Counted from the stretch's first letter, positions 1 through 5,704 are shown. The stretch is DNA of 6,224 nucleotides from Acidimicrobiaceae bacterium (GCA_003131665.1 PKWA01000101.1:302-6525), one strand, 5' to 3'. Program-made: numbers and translations. The notes: generated from the letters alone by a model not told the origin.

Positions 1-154
1 ACTCGATGTCGCTGACGTGGTAGCCGCCGAGTTCGACGTGCATGAGACCCGGTACGTGGTCGCCCGCCTTCGCATCTCGGTAGTACGTCACGCCTTGTAT
101 GAGTGAACTGGCGCAGTTTCCAACGCCGGCAATAGCCACGCGAATCTTTCTCAT
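1..154 (-). CDS. ino1: Inositol-3-phosphate synthase, N-terminal part (runs off the window)
   Basis: This is the first 51 codons of a gene that continues beyond the left edge. The enzyme converts glucose 6-phosphate to inositol 3-phosphate with NAD+ in the cytoplasm, feeding phosphatidylinositol-type lipids and, in many actinobacteria, mycothiol. The translation starts [18 protein letters not shown] and continues with VTYYRD and [16 protein letters not shown]. The GVGNCASS loop at residues 10-17 is the NAD-binding turn, and the rest matches the short prokaryotic/actinobacterial form of the family as I remember it. The start is supported by a strong Shine-Dalgarno (AAGGAG, 164-159 on the minus strand) four bases upstream of ATG. 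The stop of padR lies only 12 bp upstream, so the two genes are probably co-transcribed. Only the Rossmann-fold start is visible; the catalytic part is outside the window. Confidence 0.9.
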   Translation of the reverse strand, partial: MRKIRVAIAGVGNCASSLIQGVTYYRDAKAGDHVPGLMHVELGGYHVSDIE

Positions 155-166
155 GGCTCTCCTTTC

Positions 167-790
167 CTACTTCGCTTCGTCGGCGAAGGTCTGTGTCTGA
201 CTACGTTCTTTGGACAACAGGCTGTCAATCCAGGTGAGGTCCAATTCGACGCCGTCGGCGGCGTGTTCCATCACGCCACGCGCGTAGGGGTCGAGTTCTT
301 GGTTGTGCGATCCAGTGCGAACTTCGGCCAGGCGCTCAACCAGATCGGTACGACGACGCTCGAGGAGGCGCACGCGAAGGCTGGGCGTCAAGTACTGGGC
401 GAGTGCCATGCGTAGAAAGAAGTTCTTGCTGTCATCCAACGTGGCGGGATCGGCGAGCAGGGCCACGAACTCTTGGCGGCCACGATCGGTGATCCGATAG
501 ACCTTTCGCCCGCGCCGTCCTAGGCCCGTGGTGGCGCGCAGTGATCGAAGTGACGCGCGCTCACCCGAGAGTGAACCGGTGGAAAGTGAGGCGCCGCGCG
601 GCGCTGCCGGCGCGACGGCCTCGACGAAACCGTGGCGTTCGAGGCGAGCCAGCGCGGGGTAGATCGAGCCGAAGGAAACGTTGGCCCACACACCGAGTCG
701 GTCACGCAGCTGTGTGCGGATCTCGTAACCGTGGTGGTCCCGGTCCATGAGTAGACCGAGGATGGCAATATCTAACACGCGATAGAGCAT
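167..790 (-). CDS. PadR family transcriptional regulator
   Basis: A 207-residue DNA-binding protein. Residues 6-57 form the PadR winged helix-turn-helix: LDIAILGLL, HGYEI, then FGSIYPALARLERHGFVE, the usual recognition-helix signature. The wing is closed by RKVYRITDRGRQEF near residues 95-108. The C-terminal half (about 115-195) is charged and helical, like the PadR C-terminal dimerisation domain, and includes LRVRLLERRRTDLVERL. The wing is unusually long: about 37 extra, Ser/Ala/Arg-rich residues (58-95) separate recognition helix and second strand. ATG at 790 is used; a GTG four codons later (MLYRV) would start nearer to the family's usual N terminus and cannot be excluded. A palindrome lies directly upstream, suggesting autoregulation. 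ino1 follows closely, so it is the likely co-regulated partner. As I recall, mycobacteria keep a PadR gene next to ino1 in the same order. The ligand is unknown. Confidence 0.9.
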   Translation of the reverse strand: MLYRVLDIAILGLLMDRDHHGYEIRTQLRDRLGVWANVSFGSIYPALARLERHGFVEAVAPAAPRGASLSTGSLSGERASLRSLRATTGLGRRGRKVYRITDRGRQEFVALLADPATLDDSKNFFLRMALAQYLTPSLRVRLLERRRTDLVERLAEVRTGSHNQELDPYARGVMEHAADGVELDLTWIDSLLSKERSQTQTFADEAK

Positions 791-808
791 ATCACATCGA
801 TATATCGA
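789..808. promoter_or_regulatory. Candidate PadR operator / padR-ino1 promoter region
   Basis: Positions 797-808 read TCGATATATCGA, a perfect 12-bp palindrome. A second overlapping inverted repeat, ATATC-N5-GATAT, spans 789-803 and reaches into the padR start codon (790-788). AT-rich dyads upstream of their own gene are typical targets of PadR repressors. The same bases could serve as a -10 element for minus-strand transcription, giving a very short or absent leader. I see no convincing -35. Assignment to this regulator is inference from position and symmetry. Confidence 0.45.
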
Positions 809-861
809 ACGAGACGGTACCTACCACGCCAGGGATTTGAACGGCGGTAAGGTCACCCCTA

Positions 862-1287
862 ATGGATAAGCGATTCCGTACGAGCACGGCCAATGGGGCC
901 GTTGTCGAGTTCGGTTTAGTACGTCACGCGCTGCTCGCCAAGTTGACCACGGGCCAGCTGCGTTACGAGGACGTGTGCGACGCACACCCAGAACTGCTGC
1001 GCGCCGCACGCAACCTCGGGCGCCGCTCGGGCGAGACCTGCCCGGTCTGTGGTGACGGCGAGCTCGTCGAAGTGACCTACGTCTTCGGTGCTCGACTCCC
1101 CTCCGGCGGCACGTGCCCCACGACACGTGCGGACCTCTTGAAACTTGAGCGGCGCGAAGATCCGGTGCAGTGCTACGCGGTGGAAGTGTGCGTCGCGTGT
1201 TCATTTCACCACTTAGCTCGAAAGTGGAGCGCGGGTGCCCGTCCGGCTCGTCGCGGCGTCTCGTTCGCAAAGAAGGTCGGCGAATGA
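862..1287 (+). CDS. DUF5318 family protein, zinc-ribbon-like
   Basis: A 141-residue soluble protein of unknown function that I recognise as a DUF5318 actinobacterial family member, resembling the Rv0049 type that also sits beside ino1-padR in mycobacteria. The conserved core begins VVEFGLVRHALLAKL (residues 14-28), followed by VCDAHPELLRAAR (38-50). Two CxxC pairs, C60-PV-C63 and C110-VA-C113, are spaced as in a zinc ribbon; VEVC-VAC-SFHHLA is the second knuckle. No signal peptide or membrane segment is visible. The ATG at 862 is preceded by only a weak purine run (GGTAAGG), and the family core starts a few residues downstream. The stop overlaps the panB start (ATGA), so translation is probably coupled. 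The function is not known, and adjacency to panB is not evidence of a role in pantothenate synthesis. The Cys pairs suggest metal binding and possibly nucleic-acid or protein contacts. Confidence 0.85.
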   Translation: MDKRFRTSTANGAVVEFGLVRHALLAKLTTGQLRYEDVCDAHPELLRAARNLGRRSGETCPVCGDGELVEVTYVFGARLPSGGTCPTTRADLLKLERREDPVQCYAVEVCVACSFHHLARKWSAGARPARRGVSFAKKVGE

Positions 1288-2105
1288 AACTGACCGCGCC
1301 ATTGGTGCGTGGGCATAAACGGCGAAACGGGGCCCCACCCCTTGTGATGGTGACCGCGTACGACGAGCCGGGCGCGCGTTTTGCGAGCGAGGCGGGCGTC
1401 GACCTGATCTTGGTGGGTGACTCACTCGCCAACGTGGTGCTCGGTCACCGTGACACCCTGCACGTCAGCGTCGAGGAGATGTGTCACCACGTGCGCGCGG
1501 TCGCGGCCGCGAAGCCCGACGTGCACGTGGTGGCGGACATGCCGTGGTTGAGCTATCACTTGAGCGTCGCCGAGAGTGTGCGAAACGCGGCCGCCTTGAT
1601 TCGCAGCGGCGCCGACAGCGTGAAGTTAGAAGGCGGACGGGTTCGCCGCGAGGTCGTGCGCGCGATTCTGGACGCTGAAATTCCCGTGATGGGCCACCTC
1701 GGTCTCACTCCTCAGAGCGTGATGGTGATGGGCGGCTTCAAGGTGCAGGCGAAGACCCGCGAGGCGGCCCAGCAGCTTCATCTGGACGCCAAGGTCCTTC
1801 AAGACGAGGGCGTCTTTGCGGTGGTGCTCGAAGGGGTACCCAGTGTGGTCGGCACGCGAATGACCGAGGCTTTGGAGATTCCCACGATCGGCATCGGCGC
1901 TGGACCCGACACCGACGGCCAGGTCCTCGTCTTTCATGACCTCTTGGGCCTCAGTCGAGGTACGCCCGCCAAATTCGTGCGACAGTACGCTCATCTTGGG
2001 CCCGAGATCACTGAAGCGTTGCGCCACTTCGCCAGTGACGTCCGAAACGGGGAGTTTCCAGGACCGAGCGAGGTCTACGCCAACCCCGAAGACCTGCTCA
2101 ACTAG
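1284..2105 (+). CDS. panB: 3-methyl-2-oxobutanoate hydroxymethyltransferase (ketopantoate hydroxymethyltransferase)
   Basis: The enzyme transfers a hydroxymethyl group from 5,10-methylene-tetrahydrofolate to 2-oxoisovalerate, giving ketopantoate, the first committed step to pantothenate and CoA. The 273-residue product is full length for the family and folds as a TIM barrel. Visible signatures are VTAYD (23-27), LVGDSLANVVLGH (43-55), ADMPWLSY (84-91), VKLEGG (113-118), GHLGLTPQS (137-145) and IGIGAG (202-207). By alignment with the E. coli enzyme, the metal ligands would be D46, D85 and E116, and the general base E183 in VLEGVP. All are present. The ATG at 1284 overlaps the preceding stop in ATGA and has AGAAGG seven bases upstream; an upstream extension in frame (from 1170) lies inside the DUF5318 gene and is not used. 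The remaining pan genes are not in this window. Confidence 0.96.
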   Translation: MKLTAPLVRGHKRRNGAPPLVMVTAYDEPGARFASEAGVDLILVGDSLANVVLGHRDTLHVSVEEMCHHVRAVAAAKPDVHVVADMPWLSYHLSVAESVRNAAALIRSGADSVKLEGGRVRREVVRAILDAEIPVMGHLGLTPQSVMVMGGFKVQAKTREAAQQLHLDAKVLQDEGVFAVVLEGVPSVVGTRMTEALEIPTIGIGAGPDTDGQVLVFHDLLGLSRGTPAKFVRQYAHLGPEITEALRHFASDVRNGEFPGPSEVYANPEDLLN

Positions 2106-2125
2106 CCCTTTCGCGCTCGAGGCAG

Positions 2126-2131
2126 TAGACT
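2126..2131 (+). promoter_or_regulatory. Possible -10 element for the rpsF operon
   Basis: TAGACT fits the actinobacterial TANNNT -10 pattern and lies in the noncoding gap after panB. It would start transcription near 2137, at the foot of the first leader hairpin. No good -35 is visible at 17-18 bp upstream, so this is a weak call. The operon may also receive read-through from panB. Confidence 0.3.
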
Positions 2132-2134
2132 CGT

Positions 2135-2156
2135 CTTTCCCACAACGGTGGGGAAG
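2135..2156 (+). other. Stable hairpin between panB and rpsF
   Basis: A 9-bp stem, one pair being U-G, closes an AACG tetraloop: CTTTCCCAC pairs with GTGGGGAAG. There is no T-run afterwards, so it is a poor intrinsic terminator for panB. It could be a U-less terminator, or a 5'-end stem of the rpsF mRNA if transcription starts near 2137. Confidence 0.6.
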
Positions 2157-2167
2157 TACCAATCACA

Positions 2168-2212
2168 CCCTGCTCTGTTTTCCGCAGAGCCCGGCCAGTC
2201 CGGACCAGAGGG
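2168..2212 (+). promoter_or_regulatory. Structured rpsF leader, candidate S6:S18 autoregulatory element
   Basis: GCTCTG (2172-2177) pairs perfectly with CAGAGC (2185-2190) around a TTTTCCG loop. CCGG (2191-2194) can pair with CCGG (2200-2203). CCCT (2168-2171) can close the whole element with AGGG (2209-2212), just before the ribosome-binding purines at 2209-2220. Many bacteria have a leader here in which S6 and S18 bind an rRNA-like CCG element and repress their own operon. A CCG occurs in the loop at 2182-2184. I cannot confirm the family consensus by eye, so the structure is seen but the regulator is inferred. Confidence 0.4.
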
Positions 2213-2226
2213 AAAGGAAACCGGCC

Positions 2227-2547
2227 ATGAGGCCCTATGAGACGATGATCGTGTTCGACACCTCGGTCGACGCACAAGCTATTCAGATTTCGCTGGATCG
2301 AGCGCTCGAAACCATTCGCAGCAACGGTGGAACCCCGGGAACCATCGACCGTTGGGGAAAACGTCCCTTGGCGTACGAAGTCAATAAGCGTAAAGAGGGT
2401 TACTACGTGTTGGTGGAGTTCAGCGGTGAATCGGTGACGGTCGATGAGCTCGATCGCATCCTGACGCTCTCTGACGAGGTCCTTCGCTTCAAGATTCTTC
2501 GTCACCACGTGCGAGCCAGCGCCAGCCGTGTCACGGCTCAAGCGTAG
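2227..2547 (+). CDS. rpsF: 30S ribosomal protein S6
   Basis: A 106-residue protein of normal S6 length. It begins MRPYETMIVFD, the first strand of the ferredoxin-like fold. DRWGKRPLAYEVNKRKEGYY (41-60) is the family's most conserved stretch. It ends with LSDEVLRFKILRH, as in S6 of other bacteria. It binds the central domain of 16S rRNA as a heterodimer with S18, whose gene lies two genes downstream. The ATG at 2227 is chosen because the S6 N terminus starts exactly there and AGGA (2215-2218) lies eight bases upstream; a longer upstream frame from 1936 would run into panB in another phase and is rejected. First gene of rpsF-ssb-rpsR-rplI. Its leader is structured. Confidence 0.97.
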   Translation: MRPYETMIVFDTSVDAQAIQISLDRALETIRSNGGTPGTIDRWGKRPLAYEVNKRKEGYYVLVEFSGESVTVDELDRILTLSDEVLRFKILRHHVRASASRVTAQA

Positions 2548-2576
2548 GTTTGGACGCCTACCACTAAGGAGAAATT

Positions 2577-3026
2577 ATGGCTGATAACACCATTACGGTC
2601 GTCGGGAACATCACCCGTGACCCCGAACTTAAGTTCTTGAACAGTGGCCAGGCGGCGGTGCGGATCTCCGTTGCCGTCAATCGCCGCTGGCAGAATCGCC
2701 AGACCCAAGAGTGGGAAGAGCGTGTGTCGTACTTTGACGTCTCGGGTTATGGATCAATGGCCGAGAACGCCGCGAACTCCCTCACCAAGGGCACCCGCGT
2801 CATCGTCTCAGGCCGGCTCGAGCAGCGCAGCTGGGAGACCGAGAACGGGGACAAGCGTTCGGCCGTTGAGATCAATGCGGACGAGATCGCCCCGTCGTTG
2901 CGCTTCGCGACCGCGGTCGTGACCCGCACTCCCCGGGCCGAGGGCTCGAACTTTCAGTCCAACGACCGTCCCGCGGCGCGCACGAACGAGCCGAGTACCT
3001 ACGCCTTTGACGAGGAGCCCTTCTAA
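2577..3026 (+). CDS. ssb: Single-stranded DNA-binding protein
   Basis: A 149-residue SSB that coats single-stranded DNA at replication forks and repair sites and recruits partners through its C-terminal tip. The OB fold covers about residues 4-108, with [15 protein letters not shown] at the start, [15 protein letters not shown] in the middle and [16 protein letters not shown] after it. The C-terminal linker is short (about 30 residues) and Arg/Asn/Ser-rich, without the long Gly-rich stretch seen in many actinobacterial SSBs. It ends DEEPF, the acidic tip that binds SSB partners. AAGGAG (2566-2571) lies five bases before ATG. The stop and the rpsR start share one base (TAATG), indicating coupled translation. 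A helicase gene, dnaB, lies just downstream of this operon. Confidence 0.97.
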   Translation: MADNTITVVGNITRDPELKFLNSGQAAVRISVAVNRRWQNRQTQEWEERVSYFDVSGYGSMAENAANSLTKGTRVIVSGRLEQRSWETENGDKRSAVEINADEIAPSLRFATAVVTRTPRAEGSNFQSNDRPAARTNEPSTYAFDEEPF

Positions 3027-3511
3027 TGCCACGTATTAATAACCCCAAGCCGCCCAAACGGGCGCCGAAGATTGACATTCGTCGCGGCGCGAAGAAGAAG
3101 CCCTGCTCTTTCTGTCAACACGGCGTCGACCGGGTCGACTACAAGGATCTGGCCCAGCTACGCAAGTACATCTCGGACCGGGGCAAGATTCGAGGACGCA
3201 AGGTCTCGGGCAACTGCCAGCAACACCAACGCGACGTCAGCGACGCGATTAAGACTGCTCGCGAGTTGGCACTTTTGCCCTACACGCAGCGAACCGTTAC
3301 CGAGCGACGTGGCGGACGCGGTCGTGAAGGTCGAGACGGACGAGATGGCCGCGAAGGCCGTGACGATCGGGGTCCGCGCACCCCGCGACCGAGTCGCGAC
3401 AGCGTCGAGACCCCAGTCGGCGCTGCCGAGCCCGAGGTGGCGTTGCTCGAGGACGCGAGCGTGGCCGAAGAGGTCTTGGAGACTGAGTTGGTCGAGGAGG
3501 TCAGCGAATGA
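3026..3511 (+). CDS. rpsR: 30S ribosomal protein S18 with long C-terminal extension
   Basis: Residues 1 to about 90 are ordinary bacterial S18: [36 protein letters not shown] and [23 protein letters not shown]27, C30, C64 and H67 make the zinc-binding (C+) form. S18 pairs with S6 on the 30S platform. The frame then continues without a stop for about 70 residues. First comes a basic GR-rich stretch built on a three-residue Gly-Arg-Asp/Glu repeat (99-113), then [10 protein letters not shown], then a Glu/Val-rich acidic tail (about 132-161). Ordinary S18 is about 75-90 residues and ends near LLPY, so this is close to double length. The tail has no recognisable domain and looks disordered. The start overlaps the ssb stop, with GAGGAG eight bases upstream, and the stop overlaps rplI in ATGA. 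That overlap, plus the rplI Shine-Dalgarno lying in the tail's last codons, argues the long frame is real rather than a frameshift. Confidence 0.95.
   Translation: MPRINNPKPPKRAPKIDIRRGAKKKPCSFCQHGVDRVDYKDLAQLRKYISDRGKIRGRKVSGNCQQHQRDVSDAIKTARELALLPYTQRTVTERRGGRGREGRDGRDGREGRDDRGPRTPRPSRDSVETPVGAAEPEVALLEDASVAEEVLETELVEEVSE
3320..3364 (+). repeat. Five tandem 9-bp units inside rpsR encoding Gly-Arg-Asp/Glu
   Basis: Five consecutive 9-base units of the form GGNCGNGAN encode [15 protein letters not shown] (residues 99-113). The units differ mostly at third codon positions, so the peptide repeat is kept while the DNA has diverged. A sixth, degenerate unit follows from 3365. Nine-base steps keep the frame if copies are gained or lost. 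Confidence 0.9.
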
Positions 3512-3954
3512 AAGTACTGCTCCGCAGCGACGTTCGCGGCCTCGGACGCCGTGGTGACATTGTCGTCGTGAAATCGGGCTACGCCCGGAACTTTCTGCTG
3601 CCCACCGGTGCGGCTCTCGTGGCCAGCTCCTCCACCGAGGTCCAAGCGTCCTCAATGCGCAAGGCCCGCGACGTCCTCGACGCCAAGAGTCGCGAGGCCG
3701 CCGAGGCCCAAAAGGTGATCATCGAGCAAGCGACGTTCACCATCGGGGCGCGCGCCGCGGCCAACGGCCGGCTCTTCGGCTCGATCGGCGAGACGGACAT
3801 TGTTAACGCAATACGCAGCGCTACGGGGATTTCTCTCGATCGGCACGCCATTGCCCTTGCCGAGCACCTCAAAGAAGTCGGCAGCGCCAGCGCAACGGCG
3901 ACCCTCTTTGAGGGCGTCACGGCGAACGTGAATATCGAGGTCGTGACCAAGTAA
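3508..3954 (+). CDS. rplI: 50S ribosomal protein L9
   Basis: A 148-residue L9 of standard length, which sits at the base of the L1 stalk and helps reading-frame maintenance. The N-terminal rRNA-binding domain (1-45) shows the family signature [24 protein letters not shown] split over residues 11-34. A long connecting helix (about 45-73) rich in Arg, Glu and Ala follows. The C-terminal domain (about 75-148) includes [18 protein letters not shown] and ends with [11 protein letters not shown] at 3508 overlaps the rpsR stop and has GAGGAGG (3494-3500) seven bases upstream. Last gene of the rpsF operon, followed at once by a strong terminator hairpin. Confidence 0.97.
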   Translation: MKVLLRSDVRGLGRRGDIVVVKSGYARNFLLPTGAALVASSSTEVQASSMRKARDVLDAKSREAAEAQKVIIEQATFTIGARAAANGRLFGSIGETDIVNAIRSATGISLDRHAIALAEHLKEVGSASATATLFEGVTANVNIEVVTK

Positions 3955-3972
3955 CACCGTCAACATCGTGTC

Positions 3973-4007
3973 GTACGTCGCCGGAGCCTGAGGCTCCGGC
4001 GATGTGT
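3973..4007 (+). terminator. Rho-independent-type terminator of the rpsF-ssb-rpsR-rplI operon
   Basis: CGCCGGAGCC and GGCTCCGGCG form a perfect 10-bp stem around a TGA loop (3979-4001). Six further pairs, three of them wobbles, extend it to 3973-4007. The following bases (TGTTACACCTGTTT) are only moderately T-rich, which is common for terminators in GC-rich actinobacteria. It lies 18 bp after the rplI stop and separates the operon from dnaB. Confidence 0.85.
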
Positions 4008-4054
4008 TGTTACACCTGTTTGCGATGATGAGCGTCGTGAACTTAGGCACAGAC

Positions 4055-4063
4055 TTATCCCCA
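4055..4063 (+). other. DnaA-box-like nonamer in the dnaB leader
   Basis: TTATCCCCA differs from the consensus DnaA box TTATCCACA at one position. It lies 50 bp before dnaB, in the 106-bp noncoding gap after the terminator. Only one copy is seen, so it is not an origin. It could be a regulatory site or chance. No clear -35/-10 pair for dnaB is visible in this gap. Confidence 0.25.
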
Positions 4064-4113
4064 CGTTGTTGTTCTTGCGACGCACAGCCAATCTCGGCAA
4101 CCGTTGAGGTCTT

Positions 4114-5478
4114 ATGACACAGATCGACGTTGAGCGTCCTCGCCAGGTCACGGGTGGACGCGTGCCACCCAGTGTCATCGAAGCCGAAGAGTCACTGATC
4201 GGCGCGATGTTGTTGTCGCAAGAGGCGGTCAGCATCGCGTTCGAGAACGTGCAGGCCGAGGATTTCTATCGACCCCTGCACGGGCAGATCTTCAGCGCGA
4301 TCATCGCGCTGGCGCACGCGGGCGAGCCGGTGGACTACGTCACGGTGCAGGCGAAGCTTCAAGAGCGCGGCGCGGTGGCGATCGAGCTGGCCGTTCTTTC
4401 GTCGCTGCAGATCAATACGCCGTCGGCGGCGAACGCTCAGCACTACGCCGAGCTGGTTCGTGAGAAGGCGCAGCAGCGACGACTTATCTCGGTGGCCGGC
4501 GAGATCGTGGACGACGCCTACGTCGCCACCGACGACGTCATTGGTCTCATCGACGAAGCGGAGCGCAAGATCAACGCGATTGGCGACGATCGGCGCATGG
4601 ACTCGGTGTCGCCACTGCAGCGACTTTTGTTGAACGAAGCTGACATTCTCGAACAGCGCGGCGAGACCCGGGGTCAACTGAACGGTCTCGAGACGGGCTA
4701 TCGGTCGCTCGACGTCATTCTCCAAGGTCTCCAGCCCAGTTCGATGACCATCGTCGGGGCCCGACCGGCCACCGGTAAGACGGCTTTCGCGTTGGGTATC
4801 TTGATTCACGTCGGTGCGGTCGTGAACCGTCCGGCGCTCTTCTTCTCCCTGGAGATGAGCCGTCAGGAGTTGGCCGAGCGCATTCTCGCCTCGACCGCGC
4901 GCATCGACTCGTCGAAGTTGCGCACCGGCGACCTTTCCGAAGCCGACTGGAACCGGGCCCATGAGGCCTTCGGCTACCTGCAGTCCGCCAAGGTCTTCAT
5001 CGACGACAACCCGGCGTTGACAATCATGGACGTGCGGGCCCGGGCCCGGCGCATCAAGCAGCAAAACGGTGACCTGGGCGTGGTGATCATCGACTACCTG
5101 CAGCTGATGAGTTCACGTGGTCGCGCCGAGAACCGCCAGGTCGAGGTCTCTGAGATGAGTCGGTCGCTCAAGATCCTGGCGCGCGAACTCGAGTGTCCCG
5201 TGGTGGCCCTCTCGCAGCTCTCTCGAAAGCTCGAAGAGCGGGCCGACAAGCGTCCGATGATGTCGGACCTTCGTGAGTCGGGCTCGCTCGAACAAGACGC
5301 CGACGTCGTGCTGTTCTTGTACCGCCCTGAGATCTACGGCGACGTGTCAAACGACATGAAGGCCGACGCCGAGATCATCGTCGGCAAAAATCGAAATGGC
5401 CCTACACGCACCGCGCACCTCACCTGGCGCGGCGAGTTCGCCCGATTCGACAACGTGGCCGAAGCACGCGAGATTTAG
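4114..5478 (+). CDS. dnaB: Replicative DNA helicase DnaB
   Basis: A 454-residue hexameric helicase that unwinds DNA 5' to 3' at the replication fork and recruits primase. The N-terminal domain (about 18-120) starts PPSVIEAEESLIGAML and includes the DFYRPLHGQIFSAI helix. A linker leads to the RecA-like domain (about 185-450). Walker A is GARPATGKT (215-223), followed by FFSLEMS (243-249). Walker B is VVIIDYLQLM (323-332), with D327. The sensor segment ALSQLSR holds Q368. SDLRESGSLEQDADVVLFLYR is conserved around 384-404, and KNRNGPT (425-431) carries the K425/R427 pair that acts on the neighbouring subunit's ATP. It is full length with no intein, unlike the M. tuberculosis gene. ATG at 4114 has GAGG four bases upstream, and the N terminus matches the family. 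It follows the rplI terminator and is probably transcribed separately. Confidence 0.98.
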   Translation: MTQIDVERPRQVTGGRVPPSVIEAEESLIGAMLLSQEAVSIAFENVQAEDFYRPLHGQIFSAIIALAHAGEPVDYVTVQAKLQERGAVAIELAVLSSLQINTPSAANAQHYAELVREKAQQRRLISVAGEIVDDAYVATDDVIGLIDEAERKINAIGDDRRMDSVSPLQRLLLNEADILEQRGETRGQLNGLETGYRSLDVILQGLQPSSMTIVGARPATGKTAFALGILIHVGAVVNRPALFFSLEMSRQELAERILASTARIDSSKLRTGDLSEADWNRAHEAFGYLQSAKVFIDDNPALTIMDVRARARRIKQQNGDLGVVIIDYLQLMSSRGRAENRQVEVSEMSRSLKILARELECPVVALSQLSRKLEERADKRPMMSDLRESGSLEQDADVVLFLYRPEIYGDVSNDMKADAEIIVGKNRNGPTRTAHLTWRGEFARFDNVAEAREI

Positions 5479-5483
5479 TGCAG

Positions 5484-5494
5484 GGGGAAAGTTC
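5484..5494 (+). repeat. Left copy of an 11-bp inverted repeat
   Basis: GGGGAAAGTTC occurs five bases after the dnaB stop. Its exact reverse complement, GAACTTTCCCC, is at 6178-6188, about 0.7 kb away. The pair brackets the VOC gene and both noncoding stretches around it. This may be a mobile-element remnant or chance; no transposase lies between. Confidence 0.6.
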
Positions 5495-5500
5495 TCATTG

Positions 5501-5514
5501 ACAGTGGCCACTGT
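5501..5514. other. Perfect 14-bp palindrome after dnaB, overlapping a TTGACA
   Basis: ACAGTGGCCACTGT reads the same on both strands. Its first bases complete a consensus -35 box, TTGACA (5498-5503), on the plus strand, but no good -10 follows at 16-18 bp. As RNA it folds only into a 5-bp stem around GGCC, weak for a terminator of dnaB. Operator, IS-end fragment or weak terminator are all possible. Confidence 0.5.
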
Positions 5515-5541
5515 GTTTGGTCATTAGACGTGAATCGCGTC

Positions 5542-5564
5542 GGTCGGGACTTGATCCCGGAACC
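5542..5564. terminator. Candidate hairpin between convergent dnaB and VOC genes
   Basis: CGGGA (5545-5549) pairs with TCCCG (5555-5559) around a CTTGA loop. GGT (5542-5544) and ACC (5562-5564) extend it past a two-base bulge. It lies between two genes that converge, where terminators are expected, but lacks a T-run on either strand. Confidence 0.3.
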
Positions 5565-5582
5565 TGTTGAGTACGAACGAGT

Positions 5583-5594
5583 TCCATCGATGGA
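5583..5594. other. Perfect 12-bp palindrome in the dnaB-VOC gap
   Basis: TCCATCGATGGA is fully symmetrical. Together with the palindromes at 5501 and 5542 it is the only structure seen in the 226-bp noncoding stretch 5479-5704. I recognise no binding protein for it. Confidence 0.4.
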
Positions 5595-5704
5595 TCATTC
5601 GTAACGTCATCCTGGGGGCCGTGTCCATCAAGATTCGTGCGACCTTGAACCTCCGAGTCGTTACTGGTGCCTGAGCTTCCAGGTCTCGGCGAACTTGGTC
5701 CGCG

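Noticed and set aside
815..850. A tRNA T-loop-like string (GTTCAAATCCC on the minus strand) in the padR-DUF5318 gap
   Set aside because: The bases around the loop do not form the 5-bp T stem, and no anticodon or acceptor arms fit, so no tRNA is present.
821..1432. A 203-codon minus-strand frame opposite the DUF5318 gene
   Set aside because: It spans both DUF5318 and the panB start on the other strand, is low-complexity Arg/Pro-rich, and lacks recognisable domains.
3508..3520. Possibility that the S18 tail is a separate small gene or a frameshift fusion
   Set aside because: The frame is continuous from S18, has no internal ribosome-binding site plus start near the tail, and ends exactly in the ATGA overlap with rplI.
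3072..3557. A 161-codon plus-strand frame offset within rpsR
   Set aside because: It is Arg/Ser-rich shadow translation. The true S18 frame carries all conserved residues and clean gene overlaps.
4192..5064. A 290-codon minus-strand frame antisense to dnaB
   Set aside because: It mirrors the codon bias of dnaB on a GC-rich strand and has no family features; dnaB itself is unambiguous.
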